Assembly (NCBI GenBank): GCA_002686705.1
Contig: NYYH01000047.1
Location: 1-8,203 of the forward strand
Direction: 5' to 3'
DNA length: 8,203 nt
Origin: Bacteroidota bacterium
GTDB taxonomy: Bacteria > Bacteroidota > Bacteroidia > Bacteroidales > F082
The notes under the pieces were generated by a model that saw nothing but the letters and a program-made list of their open reading frames with translations, was not told the DNA's origin and ran no database searches. A program made the translations under genes and the position numbers. Every line of letters starts with the position of its first letter. Position 1 is the first letter of the stretch. This document shows, piece after piece, positions 1 through 7,505 of this stretch.

Positions 1-29
1 TTTCCATTTTATGTTAACTTTATGAGACA

Positions 30-2162
30 ATGTCACAAAGTTACCCACAATATTCATTCTCGGTTGGTGTGCTATTTTTAGCTCATGGGTATTTCATCTT
101 ATTAGTAGTTAATTCCTGTAGTGGGCAACACCCAAACAACTCTAAAAAACTAAGTATGAACAATCTAATATATTCATCAAGTCCGTATCTTCTTCAACAT
201 GCTGATAACCCTGTGCATTGGCAGGAATGGAGTGAAGAAATACTTCAAAAAGCTAAAGATGAGAACAAACCTTTATTAATCAGTATTGGTTATGCAGCTT
301 GTCATTGGTGCCATGTTATGGAGCACGAGAGTTTTTCTGACGAGGAAGTTGCTGCCTATATGAATGAAAATTTTGTGTGTATAAAAGTTGACAGAGAAGA
401 AAGGCCGGATGTTGACAGGATCTATATGGATGCCGTCCAGTTGCTAAGTGGCAAGGGCGGGTGGCCTCTTAATGCTTTTGCACTACCAGATGGGAAGCCA
501 TTCTTTGCTGGAACATATTTTAATAAAAACCAATGGATGGATCTCCTGAGTAAAATCAGTGATTTGTATAAAAATGATTGTGAAAAAGTTTTGGCCTATG
601 CAAATCAGTTAACACAAAGAATAGTATCAAACTCCTTGGTTAGCACCGTCGTTGACAATGAAATAAAATTTGACAAAAGTGAATACGAAAATCTATTTTC
701 TGGATGGAAATCACAAATTGACTATAAAAATGGTGGTTTCAACAGAGCTCCAAAATTTCCTCTTCCTGTAGTATGGGAGTTTTTGCTTCAGTATAATTAT
801 TTAACTGATGATAAAGATGCACTTAATGCAGTTTTAATTACCCTTGACGAAATGGCTAAGGGTGGAATATACGATCAAATAGGAGGAGGTTTCTCTCGAT
901 ATTCAGTTGATGGTTATTGGAAGGTGCCACATTTTGAAAAAATGCTTTACGATAATGCACAGCTCATAAGTTTATACTCACATGCATATCAAATCACCAA
1001 AGACGAAAAATATAAAGAAATTATTGAGCCAACAATTGAGTTTATAAATCGGGAATTATCCAACTCCGATGGCGGATACTACTCTTCCCTCAATGCTGAT
1101 AGCGAAGGTGAAGAGGGCAAATATTATGTCTGGACAGATCATGAGTTTTCTGAAGCTTTGGACATCAACCTGGAAAAGCTTATGGCCGATTATTATCAGA
1201 TTTCTACAAAAGGTAATTGGGAACATGGGAAAAACATCCTTCTTCCTAAATATTCAAAAGAGAAATTTGTTGATATCAATGATGTTGATTTGAGGCAATT
1301 TAATTCAATGTTGAAAACGGCAAATAGTCAATTGCTCAAATATCGCGAATCTCGTGTTAGGCCAAGTACTGATGATAAAATTCTAACATCCTGGAATGCT
1401 TTAATGCTGATGGCATATATTGATGCGTTCAGGGCGTTGGGTAACAAAAATTATTTACGGTCAGCAATTCAAAGTGCTTCATTCCTCGAAACAAAGATGC
1501 TTAATGAGGATGGTAGTTTAAATAGAAACTACATGAACGACAAAGCCTCTATACAGGCTTTCCTTGACGATTATGCTCTGCTGGCCCAGTCATATATGGA
1601 ATTATATTCTGTAACTTTTGACAAGCATTGGCTCGACCTAAGCAAAAAACTAGCTGATTATTGCATTGATCATTTTTTAGATAATGAAACAGGGATGTTT
1701 TTCTATACTTCTGATATTTCTGAAAGTCTTTTCGCCAGAAAACATGACCTTGCTGATAATGTTATACCCGCCTCCAATTCAGTGATGGCAAACGTACTGT
1801 TAAAGTTAGGGCATTATTTTGATAATGATAATTATATAAAAATGGCTGAACGCATGTTTGGCCATATGGAGGAAAACGTTAAGAATTCAGGATTGTGGTA
1901 TGCGAACTGGGCAATGTTGATGGGAACCTTAAGTTTTGATCTAAACGAAGTTGCTTTAGTGGGCAAAGAAGCGATTTCTATCAATAATGAAATACAATCA
2001 AACTATCTACCAACTGCGATGTTTTTAGGTCGAGATGTAGAAAACCTTCCCTTGCTTGAAGGCAAACTTGTGAACGAAGAAACCTGGATTTATGTATGTA
2101 GAAATAAAGTATGTAAACTTCCGGTTACTAATATTGAAGACGCGATTAAACAAATTGATTAG
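30..2162 (+). CDS. DUF255/YyaL-type thioredoxin-domain protein, probable lipoprotein
   Basis: This is a 710-residue member of the DUF255 family (B. subtilis YyaL, human SPATA20), near the family's usual length. The family joins an N-terminal thioredoxin-like domain to an alpha/alpha-barrel domain resembling N-acylglucosamine epimerases and glycosidases; its substrate is not established. Visible motifs are [15 protein letters not shown] (residues about 49-63), the redox motif C91-H-W-C94, [11 protein letters not shown] followed by [13 protein letters not shown] (about 278-310), [15 protein letters not shown] (about 353) and [12 protein letters not shown] (about 449). Domain homology proper begins near Met43 (position 156). 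The 42 residues before it contain a hydrophobic stretch ending in VNSC, a plausible lipobox, so the ATG at 30 would give a lipoprotein. An in-frame TAA at 15-17 excludes a longer protein. The n-region has no Lys or Arg, which is odd for a signal peptide, so a start at GTG 69 or ATG 156 (cytoplasmic) remains possible. The family assignment is firm; the start is not. Confidence 0.93.
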   Translation: MSQSYPQYSFSVGVLFLAHGYFILLVVNSCSGQHPNNSKKLSMNNLIYSSSPYLLQHADNPVHWQEWSEEILQKAKDENKPLLISIGYAACHWCHVMEHESFSDEEVAAYMNENFVCIKVDREERPDVDRIYMDAVQLLSGKGGWPLNAFALPDGKPFFAGTYFNKNQWMDLLSKISDLYKNDCEKVLAYANQLTQRIVSNSLVSTVVDNEIKFDKSEYENLFSGWKSQIDYKNGGFNRAPKFPLPVVWEFLLQYNYLTDDKDALNAVLITLDEMAKGGIYDQIGGGFSRYSVDGYWKVPHFEKMLYDNAQLISLYSHAYQITKDEKYKEIIEPTIEFINRELSNSDGGYYSSLNADSEGEEGKYYVWTDHEFSEALDINLEKLMADYYQISTKGNWEHGKNILLPKYSKEKFVDINDVDLRQFNSMLKTANSQLLKYRESRVRPSTDDKILTSWNALMLMAYIDAFRALGNKNYLRSAIQSASFLETKMLNEDGSLNRNYMNDKASIQAFLDDYALLAQSYMELYSVTFDKHWLDLSKKLADYCIDHFLDNETGMFFYTSDISESLFARKHDLADNVIPASNSVMANVLLKLGHYFDNDNYIKMAERMFGHMEENVKNSGLWYANWAMLMGTLSFDLNEVALVGKEAISINNEIQSNYLPTAMFLGRDVENLPLLEGKLVNEETWIYVCRNKVCKLPVTNIEDAIKQID

Positions 2163-2229
2163 TCTGGTAACCCATATTTTAAAAAGTCAGTCTATAATTT
2201 AAGAATTACTTAATTTCATTATGTTTTTC

Positions 2230-2259
2230 TTGATGTATTATTATGTTTAGGTATATTTG
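2230..2259 (+). promoter_or_regulatory. Bacteroidota-type promoter of the HAD phosphatase gene
   Basis: TTG at 2230-2232 is followed after exactly 19 nt by TATATTTG at 2252-2259, a full match to the Bacteroidota -7 box TAnnTTTG. Transcription would start near 2264-2267, leaving a leader of only 10-15 nt before the ATG at 2278. This separates the HAD gene from the DUF255 gene, which ends 115 nt upstream. Confidence 0.65.
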
Positions 2260-2277
2260 TGGCGATAAAAAAACGTA

Positions 2278-2922
2278 ATGAGTATAAAAAATATAATTTT
2301 TGATTTTGGTGGGGTTGTATTGGATATTGATCCACAACTAACCATTGATGAATTCGTTAAACTTGGTTTTACCGATTTTGATAAACTATCAACTCCTGAG
2401 TTCACTGATGAAATTATCGGGAAATTTGAGCGTGGGATACTTACACCTGAAGTGTTTCGCACCAAACTTAAAAAGTTTTTAGATATTGATGTAACCGACC
2501 AGCAACTCGATGATGCATGGAATTCATTGCTTTATGATATCCCCAGAGAAAGAATTGAGATTCTTGAACAGGTGAAGAAAAACTACCAAATTATTTTACT
2601 AAGTAACTCTAACGAAATTCATTACGATCTATTTGTGAGAGATTTACAATTACGTTTTGGATATCGTGAATTTGATGATCTATTTCATAAATCATATTTT
2701 TCGTTCGACCTTCATTTGTTGAAACCAAACTCTGAGGTTTATGAATTCGTCATAAATCAACATGGGATTCTACCTGAAGAAACTTTGTTTATTGATGACA
2801 AAGAGGAAAATATTGTAGCCGCCAAAAAACTAGGGTTAAGAACTTATAAGCTTGATAAACCTGAAAGAATAAGGGATATATTTATTGATGGTAAACTTAA
2901 ATCTGATCTGAACATTAGTTAA
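2278..2922 (+). CDS. HAD-superfamily hydrolase, subfamily IA (YihX-like phosphatase)
   Basis: This 214-residue cytosolic protein has all four HAD motifs in order: I, D9-F-G-G-V (nucleophile Asp9); II, LLSNSN with Ser109; III, K149-P; and IV, FIDD with Asp173-Asp174. The helical cap lies between motifs I and II (about 15-85), as in subfamily IA. The family forms a phospho-aspartate intermediate and dephosphorylates small phosphorylated metabolites. The opening FDFGGVVLDID and overall length are closest to E. coli YihX, a glucose-1-phosphate phosphatase, but the substrate cannot be read from the sequence. Position 11, two after the nucleophile, is Gly where most HAD phosphatases carry the acid/base Asp; from memory YihX shows the same replacement. 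The ATG at 2278 lies three residues before the first beta strand and shortly after a good promoter. The gene is probably monocistronic and converges on dusB. Confidence 0.9.
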   Translation: MSIKNIIFDFGGVVLDIDPQLTIDEFVKLGFTDFDKLSTPEFTDEIIGKFERGILTPEVFRTKLKKFLDIDVTDQQLDDAWNSLLYDIPRERIEILEQVKKNYQIILLSNSNEIHYDLFVRDLQLRFGYREFDDLFHKSYFSFDLHLLKPNSEVYEFVINQHGILPEETLFIDDKEENIVAAKKLGLRTYKLDKPERIRDIFIDGKLKSDLNIS

Positions 2923-2931
2923 TTAAAGTCG

Positions 2932-2961
2932 TATTTGTAATTCGGGTTAGGGTTACGAATA
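2932..2961. terminator. Weak hairpin between convergent HAD and dusB genes
   Basis: TATTTGTAA (2932-2940) can pair with TTACGAATA (2953-2961) as a 9-bp stem with one G-T wobble and a 12-nt loop. It fills the 30-nt gap between the two stop codons and overlaps the last codons of dusB. It has little GC and no strong T tract on either side, so a terminator role for the convergent transcripts is only a suggestion from position. Confidence 0.25.
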
Positions 2962-3930
2962 AAATAATTTTATTTCCTGAAGTATTATAAGGATTTCATC
3001 AAGCGAATCTGAATTCATTATTTTCAACCTAAATGGTTTAAAATTAGGATATCCTTTAAAATAATCTCCCCAATGCTTTCGTATTTCCAACACACCTCTT
3101 CTTTCACCCTTCCACTCAACTGACTTTTCAAGTTGAATTGTACATATTCTTATTCTCTCTTCTATATCAGGTGCAGGTAATATCTCTCCTGTTTTCAAAT
3201 AATGTTTTATCTCATTGAATATCCATGGGTTTCCATAAACACCCCTTGCTACCATGAGCCCGTCCACTCCAAAATTATCTTTAAAATATTTTGCAGAAAC
3301 AGCGTCTACAACATCTCCATTGCCAAATACCGGAATATGCATTCTAGGATTATTTTTCACTTCTCCTATTAATGTCCAGTCAGCCGGAATACGTGGTTTT
3401 TGTGTTCTGGTCCGTCCGTGTATTGTGATTGCCTTAACGCCAACATCTTGTATTCTTTCGGCTATTTCAACAATCTCTTTGTGCTCATCATCATATCCAA
3501 GACGTGTTTTGACAGTTACCGGCAATGTAACAGAATTCACAACTGCCTGTGTCATTTTTACCATTTTTGGAATGTCATTTAGTATGCCGGCGCCGGCACC
3601 TTTTGTTACAACTTTTTTAACGGGACAACCATAATTTATATCAATAAGATCGGGATTTGCTCGCTCGGCATATTGGGCTGCTTTTACCATCGAATCAATA
3701 TCATGTCCAAATATCTGTATGCCGATTGGACGTTCAAACTCCTCAAAATCGAGCTTTTTAACACTTTTTGCGGCATCGCGTATTAATCCTTCAGATGAGA
3801 TAAATTCTGTAAACATCATATCGGCACCAAACATTTTGCACACATACCTGAATGGAGGATCGGTTACATCCTCCATAGGTGCAAGCAGGATTGGAAACTC
3901 GCCAAGACTTATTTCATCTATTTTTACCAA
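2953..3930 (-). CDS. dusB: tRNA-dihydrouridine synthase DusB
   Basis: This 325-residue FMN enzyme reduces uridine to dihydrouridine in the D-loop of tRNAs using NADPH. It is close to E. coli DusB in length. Diagnostic motifs are LAPMEDVTDPPFR (16-28), the active-site loop NYGCPVKKVVTKGAGAG with catalytic Cys102 (99-115), the FMN-binding VKTRLGY (140-146), HGRTR (171-175), GNGDV (203-207) and ARGVYGNPWIF (228-238); the C-terminal helical tRNA-binding domain follows. The start is unusual: the frame is closed by TAA at 3936-3934, one codon before TTG at 3930-3928, and the first ATG (Met19) lies inside the flavin-binding APM motif. TTG at 3930 is therefore the most reasonable start. The gene converges on the HAD gene and diverges from the CPBP protease gene across a 249-nt gap. 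I found no TAnnTTTG match for it. Confidence 0.95.
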   Translation of the reverse strand: MVKIDEISLGEFPILLAPMEDVTDPPFRYVCKMFGADMMFTEFISSEGLIRDAAKSVKKLDFEEFERPIGIQIFGHDIDSMVKAAQYAERANPDLIDINYGCPVKKVVTKGAGAGILNDIPKMVKMTQAVVNSVTLPVTVKTRLGYDDEHKEIVEIAERIQDVGVKAITIHGRTRTQKPRIPADWTLIGEVKNNPRMHIPVFGNGDVVDAVSAKYFKDNFGVDGLMVARGVYGNPWIFNEIKHYLKTGEILPAPDIEERIRICTIQLEKSVEWKGERRGVLEIRKHWGDYFKGYPNFKPFRLKIMNSDSLDEILIILQEIKLFYS

Positions 3931-4081
3931 CGATTATTATGAATTAGTTTAATTTATTAAAATTGGTGTGTTCCTTTTCTTTGGCATATTAATAATTAAA
4001 ATGATGCATGGAAATATGGATATAATGGAATAAGGATAATTTAAAGAACCCATATTAACCATATACCCAATATTACCCTAT

Positions 4082-4114
4082 TCCTGTTAGGAAATTAATA
4101 TTCAATTAACAGGA
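4082..4114. repeat. Inverted repeat in the dusB/CPBP divergent intergenic region
   Basis: TCCTGTTA (4082-4089) and TAACAGGA (4107-4114) form a perfect 8-bp inverted repeat around a 17-nt AT-rich spacer. It lies about 30 nt upstream of the putative CPBP -7 box, where an operator could sit. No regulator is implied by the neighbours, and an arm of this length may occur by chance in AT-rich DNA. Confidence 0.3.
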
Positions 4115-4145
4115 TTTAGTAACTACAAGTTCTGTGCAAAAATAT

Positions 4146-4153
4146 TAATTTTG
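4146..4153 (+). promoter_or_regulatory. Possible -7 box of the CPBP protease gene
   Basis: TAATTTTG at 4146-4153 matches the Bacteroidota -7 consensus TAnnTTTG and would place the transcript start near 4160, about 20 nt before the ATG at 4180. No TTG occurs at the right distance upstream, so the -33 element is missing or degenerate. Confidence 0.45.
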
Positions 4154-4179
4154 CTCTTCTTTAAAAATCAACAGTTGTA

Positions 4180-5121
4180 ATGAAAAGAATTGCATTCTTG
4201 TCTTCACTTTCTCCATTTGGGAAACTGTTATTATTAATTGGGATTGTATTTTTATTCGCTATTACTATATCCTTTGCAGGTCTGGTAGCAGGTAGGTTTT
4301 TTTTTAATACCCCATTCGGTGAACTTGCTAATTTTATAGCAAACCCAAATACTCCAACAGCAGTTTCTTTTCTTAAATTTTACCAAATAATTAATCAGGT
4401 TGGAATTTTTATCCTTCCGTCAATATTCTTCTCATATCTTGTAAGTAATTCATCTTTTACATATCTTTCTCTTGATAAAACACCAAGGTTAATAAGTATA
4501 CTTGTTGGGGGATTAATTATTTATACAATATTACCTTTTAATAATTACTTAGATGAACTTAACAGGCAACTAAGTTTACCTGATTTTCTTTCAGGTTTAG
4601 AAGTATGGATGAAAGAAAAGGAAAATCAAGCAAGAGAATTAACAGAATTATTTTTAAACACTCGCTCATTAATTGGTTTGTTTGCAAATATTATTATTGT
4701 GGCAGTACTCCCAGCTATTGGTGAAGAGTTACTATTTAGAGGTTTATTGTTGAAACTTTTTAGCAATCTTTTTAGAAACATTCATGTTGGTGTTATATTG
4801 TCGGCAATAATTTTTAGTGCTATTCACCTTCAGTTCTATGGATTTTTACCAAGATTAGCGCTGGGTATGGTACTGGGTTATTTGTTTGTTTTTACGGGTA
4901 ATTTGTGGGTTCCCATTTTTGTTCATTTTTTAAACAATGCTTCCTCAGCAATTGTATACTACCTGCATTACAATGATTACATAAATATTCCTATGGAAGA
5001 TTTTGGGTCGTCATCAAACATAGTTTATATAATTGGCAGTTTACTTATTACAATATGGCTTATGATAATTATTTACCAGAAGGAAGGGGCAGAAATTACC
5101 ATAAAAAAAAGGCTGCATTAA
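4180..5121 (+). CDS. CPBP-family intramembrane glutamic endopeptidase (CAAX-protease-like)
   Basis: This 313-residue integral membrane protein has about eight hydrophobic segments (roughly 15-38, 70-87, 104-119, 165-180, 203-216, 225-240, 243-262, 280-299). It carries the three family motifs: E182-E183-LLFR187 (EExxxR), His216 in SAIHLQF, and H249-FLNN253 (HxxxN). These supply the catalytic glutamate and its histidine partners inside the membrane in Rce1-type proteases. Bacterial relatives (formerly Abi, PF02517) are linked to processing of membrane peptides or bacteriocin self-immunity; no substrate or bacteriocin gene is nearby, so the role here is unknown. The segment at about 120-160 is a long charged loop. 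The ATG at 4180 fits a short n-region, MKRIAFLSSL, before the first helix. The gene stands alone; its stop codon lies in the hairpin that terminates the converging exb operon. Confidence 0.92.
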   Translation: MKRIAFLSSLSPFGKLLLLIGIVFLFAITISFAGLVAGRFFFNTPFGELANFIANPNTPTAVSFLKFYQIINQVGIFILPSIFFSYLVSNSSFTYLSLDKTPRLISILVGGLIIYTILPFNNYLDELNRQLSLPDFLSGLEVWMKEKENQARELTELFLNTRSLIGLFANIIIVAVLPAIGEELLFRGLLLKLFSNLFRNIHVGVILSAIIFSAIHLQFYGFLPRLALGMVLGYLFVFTGNLWVPIFVHFLNNASSAIVYYLHYNDYINIPMEDFGSSSNIVYIIGSLLITIWLMIIIYQKEGAEITIKKRLH

Positions 5122-5132
5122 TAAATGCAGCC
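5103..5132 (-). terminator. Intrinsic terminator of the exb operon
   Basis: GGCTGCATT (5111-5119) and AATGCAGCC (5124-5132) form a perfect 9-bp stem with a 4-nt loop. On the minus strand the stem is followed directly by eight T residues (5110-5103), a textbook intrinsic terminator starting 32 nt after the exbD2 stop. The stem and T tract overlap the last six codons and the stop codon of the CPBP gene. For the + strand the hairpin is present but only a scattered T-rich stretch follows, so termination there should be weaker. Confidence 0.85.
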
Positions 5133-5164
5133 TAGATATTTCATTTTAAGAATTTGATTAATAA

Positions 5165-5626
5165 TCAATCTCGTCCTTTACGTGTAGAATAATTGATTTT
5201 AAGTGCGCCTGCTTTTCGGAGTTCTTGTTTTACATCTGTAACAATTCCCATCTTGGTCAGGCCATCTACTTTAAGGGAGGTTGTTATGAACTTCCTGTCA
5301 GCTTCATCTCTGTCTTCTCTTTCTTTGGCTACAAACTCCTGAATATCTCCAATATTTGCAAACGTGTCATTTAATTGAATTCGAGAATTTGTTCCGTAAA
5401 GTTTTGATTTTACAGGAGGTCCTATGTAAATATAACTAACTAATGATTTCTTGTCAAGCTTTTGAATTTCTGTTGCCTGTGGTAATTTTAACTTCACCTT
5501 AAGAGATACTTCACGCATTACCGTAGTTACCATAAAAAAGAACAGTAACATGAAAATAATATCGGGTAACGACGAAGTATTTATCCCGGGAGATCCCTTT
5601 CCTTTTTTTGTTTTAAATCTCGACAT
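5165..5626 (-). CDS. exbD: ExbD/TolR-family biopolymer transport protein (second copy, exbD2)
   Basis: This 153-residue single-pass inner-membrane protein matches ExbD/TolR in size. A short basic cytoplasmic tail (MSRFKTKKGKG) precedes one transmembrane helix at about 20-36. Asp22 in SLPDIIFMLLFFF sits where E. coli ExbD has its proton-carrying Asp25. The remainder is periplasmic. The protein should form a dimer in the pore of an ExbB pentamer and pass proton-driven motion to a TonB-like partner. It is the last gene of the operon, one nucleotide after the exbD1 stop, and is followed by the intrinsic terminator. Its sequence differs clearly from exbD1 beyond the helix, so the pair may form a heteromer or serve different partners; TolR is an alternative name for either. 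Confidence 0.92.
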   Translation of the reverse strand: MSRFKTKKGKGSPGINTSSLPDIIFMLLFFFMVTTVMREVSLKVKLKLPQATEIQKLDKKSLVSYIYIGPPVKSKLYGTNSRIQLNDTFANIGDIQEFVAKEREDRDEADRKFITTSLKVDGLTKMGIVTDVKQELRKAGALKINYSTRKGRD

Positions 5627-5627
5627 A

Positions 5628-6206
5628 CTAACTGCCTCCTATATCTTCTGGTTCTGCTTCGGAAATACGAACAGGAACTGCTTTATTAATTCCTTTGATT
5701 TTAGTCTTATCAATCAGCTGTTTGTATTTAAGACCAAATAATCTAAGTGACAATTCATCTTTCATCTCATGAAACGCAGCTGCAAGTTCGTTTTGAACAG
5801 CAATATACATATCATACGATGTACCTCTATCGTTTTTCAGTGATATAATACCCTTTGAGGCTTCAATATCAATTCCAAGTTCTTCGATGTACTTAGGCTG
5901 ATATTCTGGATAACTGTCATCATTAGGATGGATGGCCATAAAATCGATTGCTTTTTGTTTTAGCATACTTATGTCGCCAGGTTTACCATCAATAAGAAGA
6001 CGGTTGTGGCTGTTTATAAGAACCTTTAGTACGTTTCGGTCTTTAACAACAATATCATCATCCTGCTCCTCAACCGGTGGAGGTAATTTTCTGGTAATAC
6101 CAGTATCAACATCCATTGTTGTGGTTACGAGGAAAAATATAAGCAGCAGGAAGGCAATATCCGCCATCGAACCAGCATTAATTTCAGGAGCTGCTCTTCT
6201 AGCCAT
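5628..6206 (-). CDS. exbD: ExbD/TolR-family biopolymer transport protein (first copy, exbD1)
   Basis: This 192-residue single-pass inner-membrane protein has the basic start MARRAAPEINAGS and one transmembrane helix at about 14-30. Asp16 in SMADIAFLLLIFFLVTT is the expected protonatable residue of the ExbD/TolR family. Its periplasmic part is longer than in the 140-150-residue relatives: a Pro- and Asp-rich segment (about 41-52), then an inserted polar stretch rich in Asp, Pro and Tyr (about 93-115), then a tail to residue 192. It lies 6 nt after the membrane-protein gene and 1 nt before exbD2, so translation of the operon is probably coupled. Long first ExbD copies of this kind are common in Bacteroidota exb operons. 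The family call is firm; the partner (TonB or a TolA-like protein) is not shown. Confidence 0.92.
   Translation of the reverse strand: MARRAAPEINAGSMADIAFLLLIFFLVTTTMDVDTGITRKLPPPVEEQDDDIVVKDRNVLKVLINSHNRLLIDGKPGDISMLKQKAIDFMAIHPNDDSYPEYQPKYIEELGIDIEASKGIISLKNDRGTSYDMYIAVQNELAAAFHEMKDELSLRLFGLKYKQLIDKTKIKGINKAVPVRISEAEPEDIGGS
5635..5640 (-). promoter_or_regulatory. Shine-Dalgarno-like AGGAGG before exbD2
   Basis: Minus-strand AGGAGG (5640-5635) ends 8 nt before the exbD2 ATG and lies within the last codons of exbD1. It supports the start at 5626. Shine-Dalgarno sites are used little in Bacteroidota, and the motif also encodes part of an Ile-Gly-Gly-Ser tail, so it could be a coding coincidence. 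Confidence 0.4.
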
Positions 6207-6212
6207 ACTTTA

Positions 6213-6629
6213 TTATTTAAAAATTTTACTTATTGATGCATAAAAAATGGCAACGACAGTCAAGCCAAACGTAATATAAGTTGCATACAATCCCATTCCA
6301 ACTAAAGTAGATGTGTGGGCGGTTGTTCTCAATTCTTCCAATTGGTACTCTGTAAATTCATTACCAGCAACTGCATAGGCGATTACAATAACCACAACCA
6401 TTACACCAATGCTAATGAGCATTTTTATAATATTTTGCGGATTTGTAATAAATCCATAAATAGGAGATAAAAACATTACAGCTACACCAATGATAAGCAA
6501 TATTTTTGCCCAGTTGATAAAAGTTCCTGGACTAATCACATTAGTGTAAAACAACACTCCAGGAATCACTGAAAGTGCCAGCAACAGGTACAAAATCCAT
6601 TTTGTTATATTGGCAATATTATCTTTCAT
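6213..6629 (-). CDS. Four-helix membrane protein of the exb operon, function unknown
   Basis: I do not recognise a named family with certainty. The 138-residue product has four predicted transmembrane segments (about 11-28, 39-61, 68-88 and 108-132), short loops, and one polar stretch, GNEFTEYQLEELRTTAHTS (about 89-107), between helices three and four. It begins 5 nt after the exbB stop and ends 6 nt before exbD1, so it is almost certainly cotranscribed with and functionally tied to the proton channel. A small membrane protein in this exact place is a recurring feature of Bacteroidota exbB-exbD-exbD operons. It might be an accessory or assembly subunit of the complex. It has no acidic residue in a helix that would suggest a proton path of its own. 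Confidence 0.85.
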   Translation of the reverse strand: MKDNIANITKWILYLLLALSVIPGVLFYTNVISPGTFINWAKILLIIGVAVMFLSPIYGFITNPQNIIKMLISIGVMVVVIVIAYAVAGNEFTEYQLEELRTTAHTSTLVGMGLYATYITFGLTVVAIFYASISKIFK

Positions 6630-6634
6630 GATTC

Positions 6635-7459
6635 TTATTTTTTACTGAATTGGTTAAGGAGATCAATAAATGCAATTGAACTGTCTTCCATATCGTTAAC
6701 AAGATTCTCAATCTTCGAAATGATATAATTGTAGAAGATTTGGAGGATAATAGCAACAATAAGACCAAACACGGTAGTTAACAAAGCCACTTTAATACCA
6801 TCAGCAACAACAGTAGGTGAAATATCTCCGGCAGCTGCAATATCATCAAATGCTTTGATCATACCTATAACCGTACCCATAAATCCAAGCATCGGCGCCA
6901 GTGCAATAAACAATGAAATCCAGCTTACGCCACTTTCAAGTCTGCCAGTAACAACACTTCCATATGCTATTATAGCTTTTTCAACTTCTCCTAAACCGTC
7001 ATTATAACGATTCAGGCCTTCGCCAAAAATACTAGCCACGGGACCCTTTGTGTCACGCACAACTTCTTTTGCACCATCAATGCCTCCGCTTTCGAGAGCA
7101 GATTCAACGTTTGTCAACAACTTTTTGGTGTTAATTGATGCCATGCTTAAGTAAATAATACGTTCGATACTAATTGCTAAACCAAAGATAAGAGCTAATA
7201 ATACAACGCCCATAAATCCAGGACCACCTTCAATAAACTTTTCCTTTAGGATCTGGTGAAATGATTGTGGTTTATCAGGTTCTGTTGCTATTTCAGCAAC
7301 ATCCTGAGCAATTTCTTCTGCTGGTGTAGTTGAATCTCCAGCAATTGATTCAACAATAGCAGTTGTGTCTTCAGCAACATAATCCTGTGCATAAGAATAG
7401 TTTAACATCGCTGCGGAAGTCATAATAATTAAAGAAAGTAAAGCAATAAATTTTCTCAT
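6635..7459 (-). CDS. exbB: MotA/TolQ/ExbB proton-channel family protein
   Basis: This 274-residue inner-membrane protein is the channel subunit of a proton-driven ExbB-ExbD motor. An N-terminal signal peptide (about 1-24, MRKFIALLSLIIMTSAAML with cleavage likely at SYA-Q) precedes an acidic, Thr/Ala-rich periplasmic segment (about 25-65). Three family helices follow: about 81-104 (GFMGVVLLALIFGLAISIER), 178-200 and 222-246. The core signature is APMLGFMGTVIGMIKAF (188-204), with Thr196 in the pore helix, and VALLTTVFGLIVAI (224-237). The cytoplasmic domain lies between helices one and two (about 105-177). Five copies are expected to surround an ExbD dimer. It is the first gene of the operon, with a promoter about 50 nt upstream and the next gene 5 nt downstream. 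TolQ is the alternative name, but the signal peptide and extended periplasmic N-terminus are typical of Bacteroidota ExbB. Confidence 0.94.
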   Translation of the reverse strand: MRKFIALLSLIIMTSAAMLNYSYAQDYVAEDTTAIVESIAGDSTTPAEEIAQDVAEIATEPDKPQSFHQILKEKFIEGGPGFMGVVLLALIFGLAISIERIIYLSMASINTKKLLTNVESALESGGIDGAKEVVRDTKGPVASIFGEGLNRYNDGLGEVEKAIIAYGSVVTGRLESGVSWISLFIALAPMLGFMGTVIGMIKAFDDIAAAGDISPTVVADGIKVALLTTVFGLIVAIILQIFYNYIISKIENLVNDMEDSSIAFIDLLNQFSKK

Positions 7460-7505
7460 GATTGTAAAAATTATATTCGGTTTTTATTTTACTTTTTAGA
7501 GTCGA

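Noticed and set aside
15..22. TAACTTTA as a -7 box for the DUF255 gene
   Set aside because: It differs from the consensus at the last base, sits only 8 nt before the ATG at 30, and the -33 region is outside the window.
1069..1293. A 74-codon reading frame in another frame inside the DUF255 gene
   Set aside because: It is embedded in conserved coding sequence and has no start signal or family resemblance.
2941..2955. Telomere-like GGGTTAGGGTTA
   Set aside because: It is a single two-unit occurrence overlapping the end of dusB in a bacterial sequence, and is best read as chance.
3254..3634. A 126-codon + strand reading frame opposite dusB
   Set aside because: It lies wholly antisense to a strongly conserved DusB and gives a Ser/Thr-rich protein without recognisable motifs.
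5932..6243. A 103-codon + strand reading frame opposite exbD1
   Set aside because: It is antisense to a clear ExbD gene; its hydrophobic look comes from the complement of the transmembrane and polar codons.
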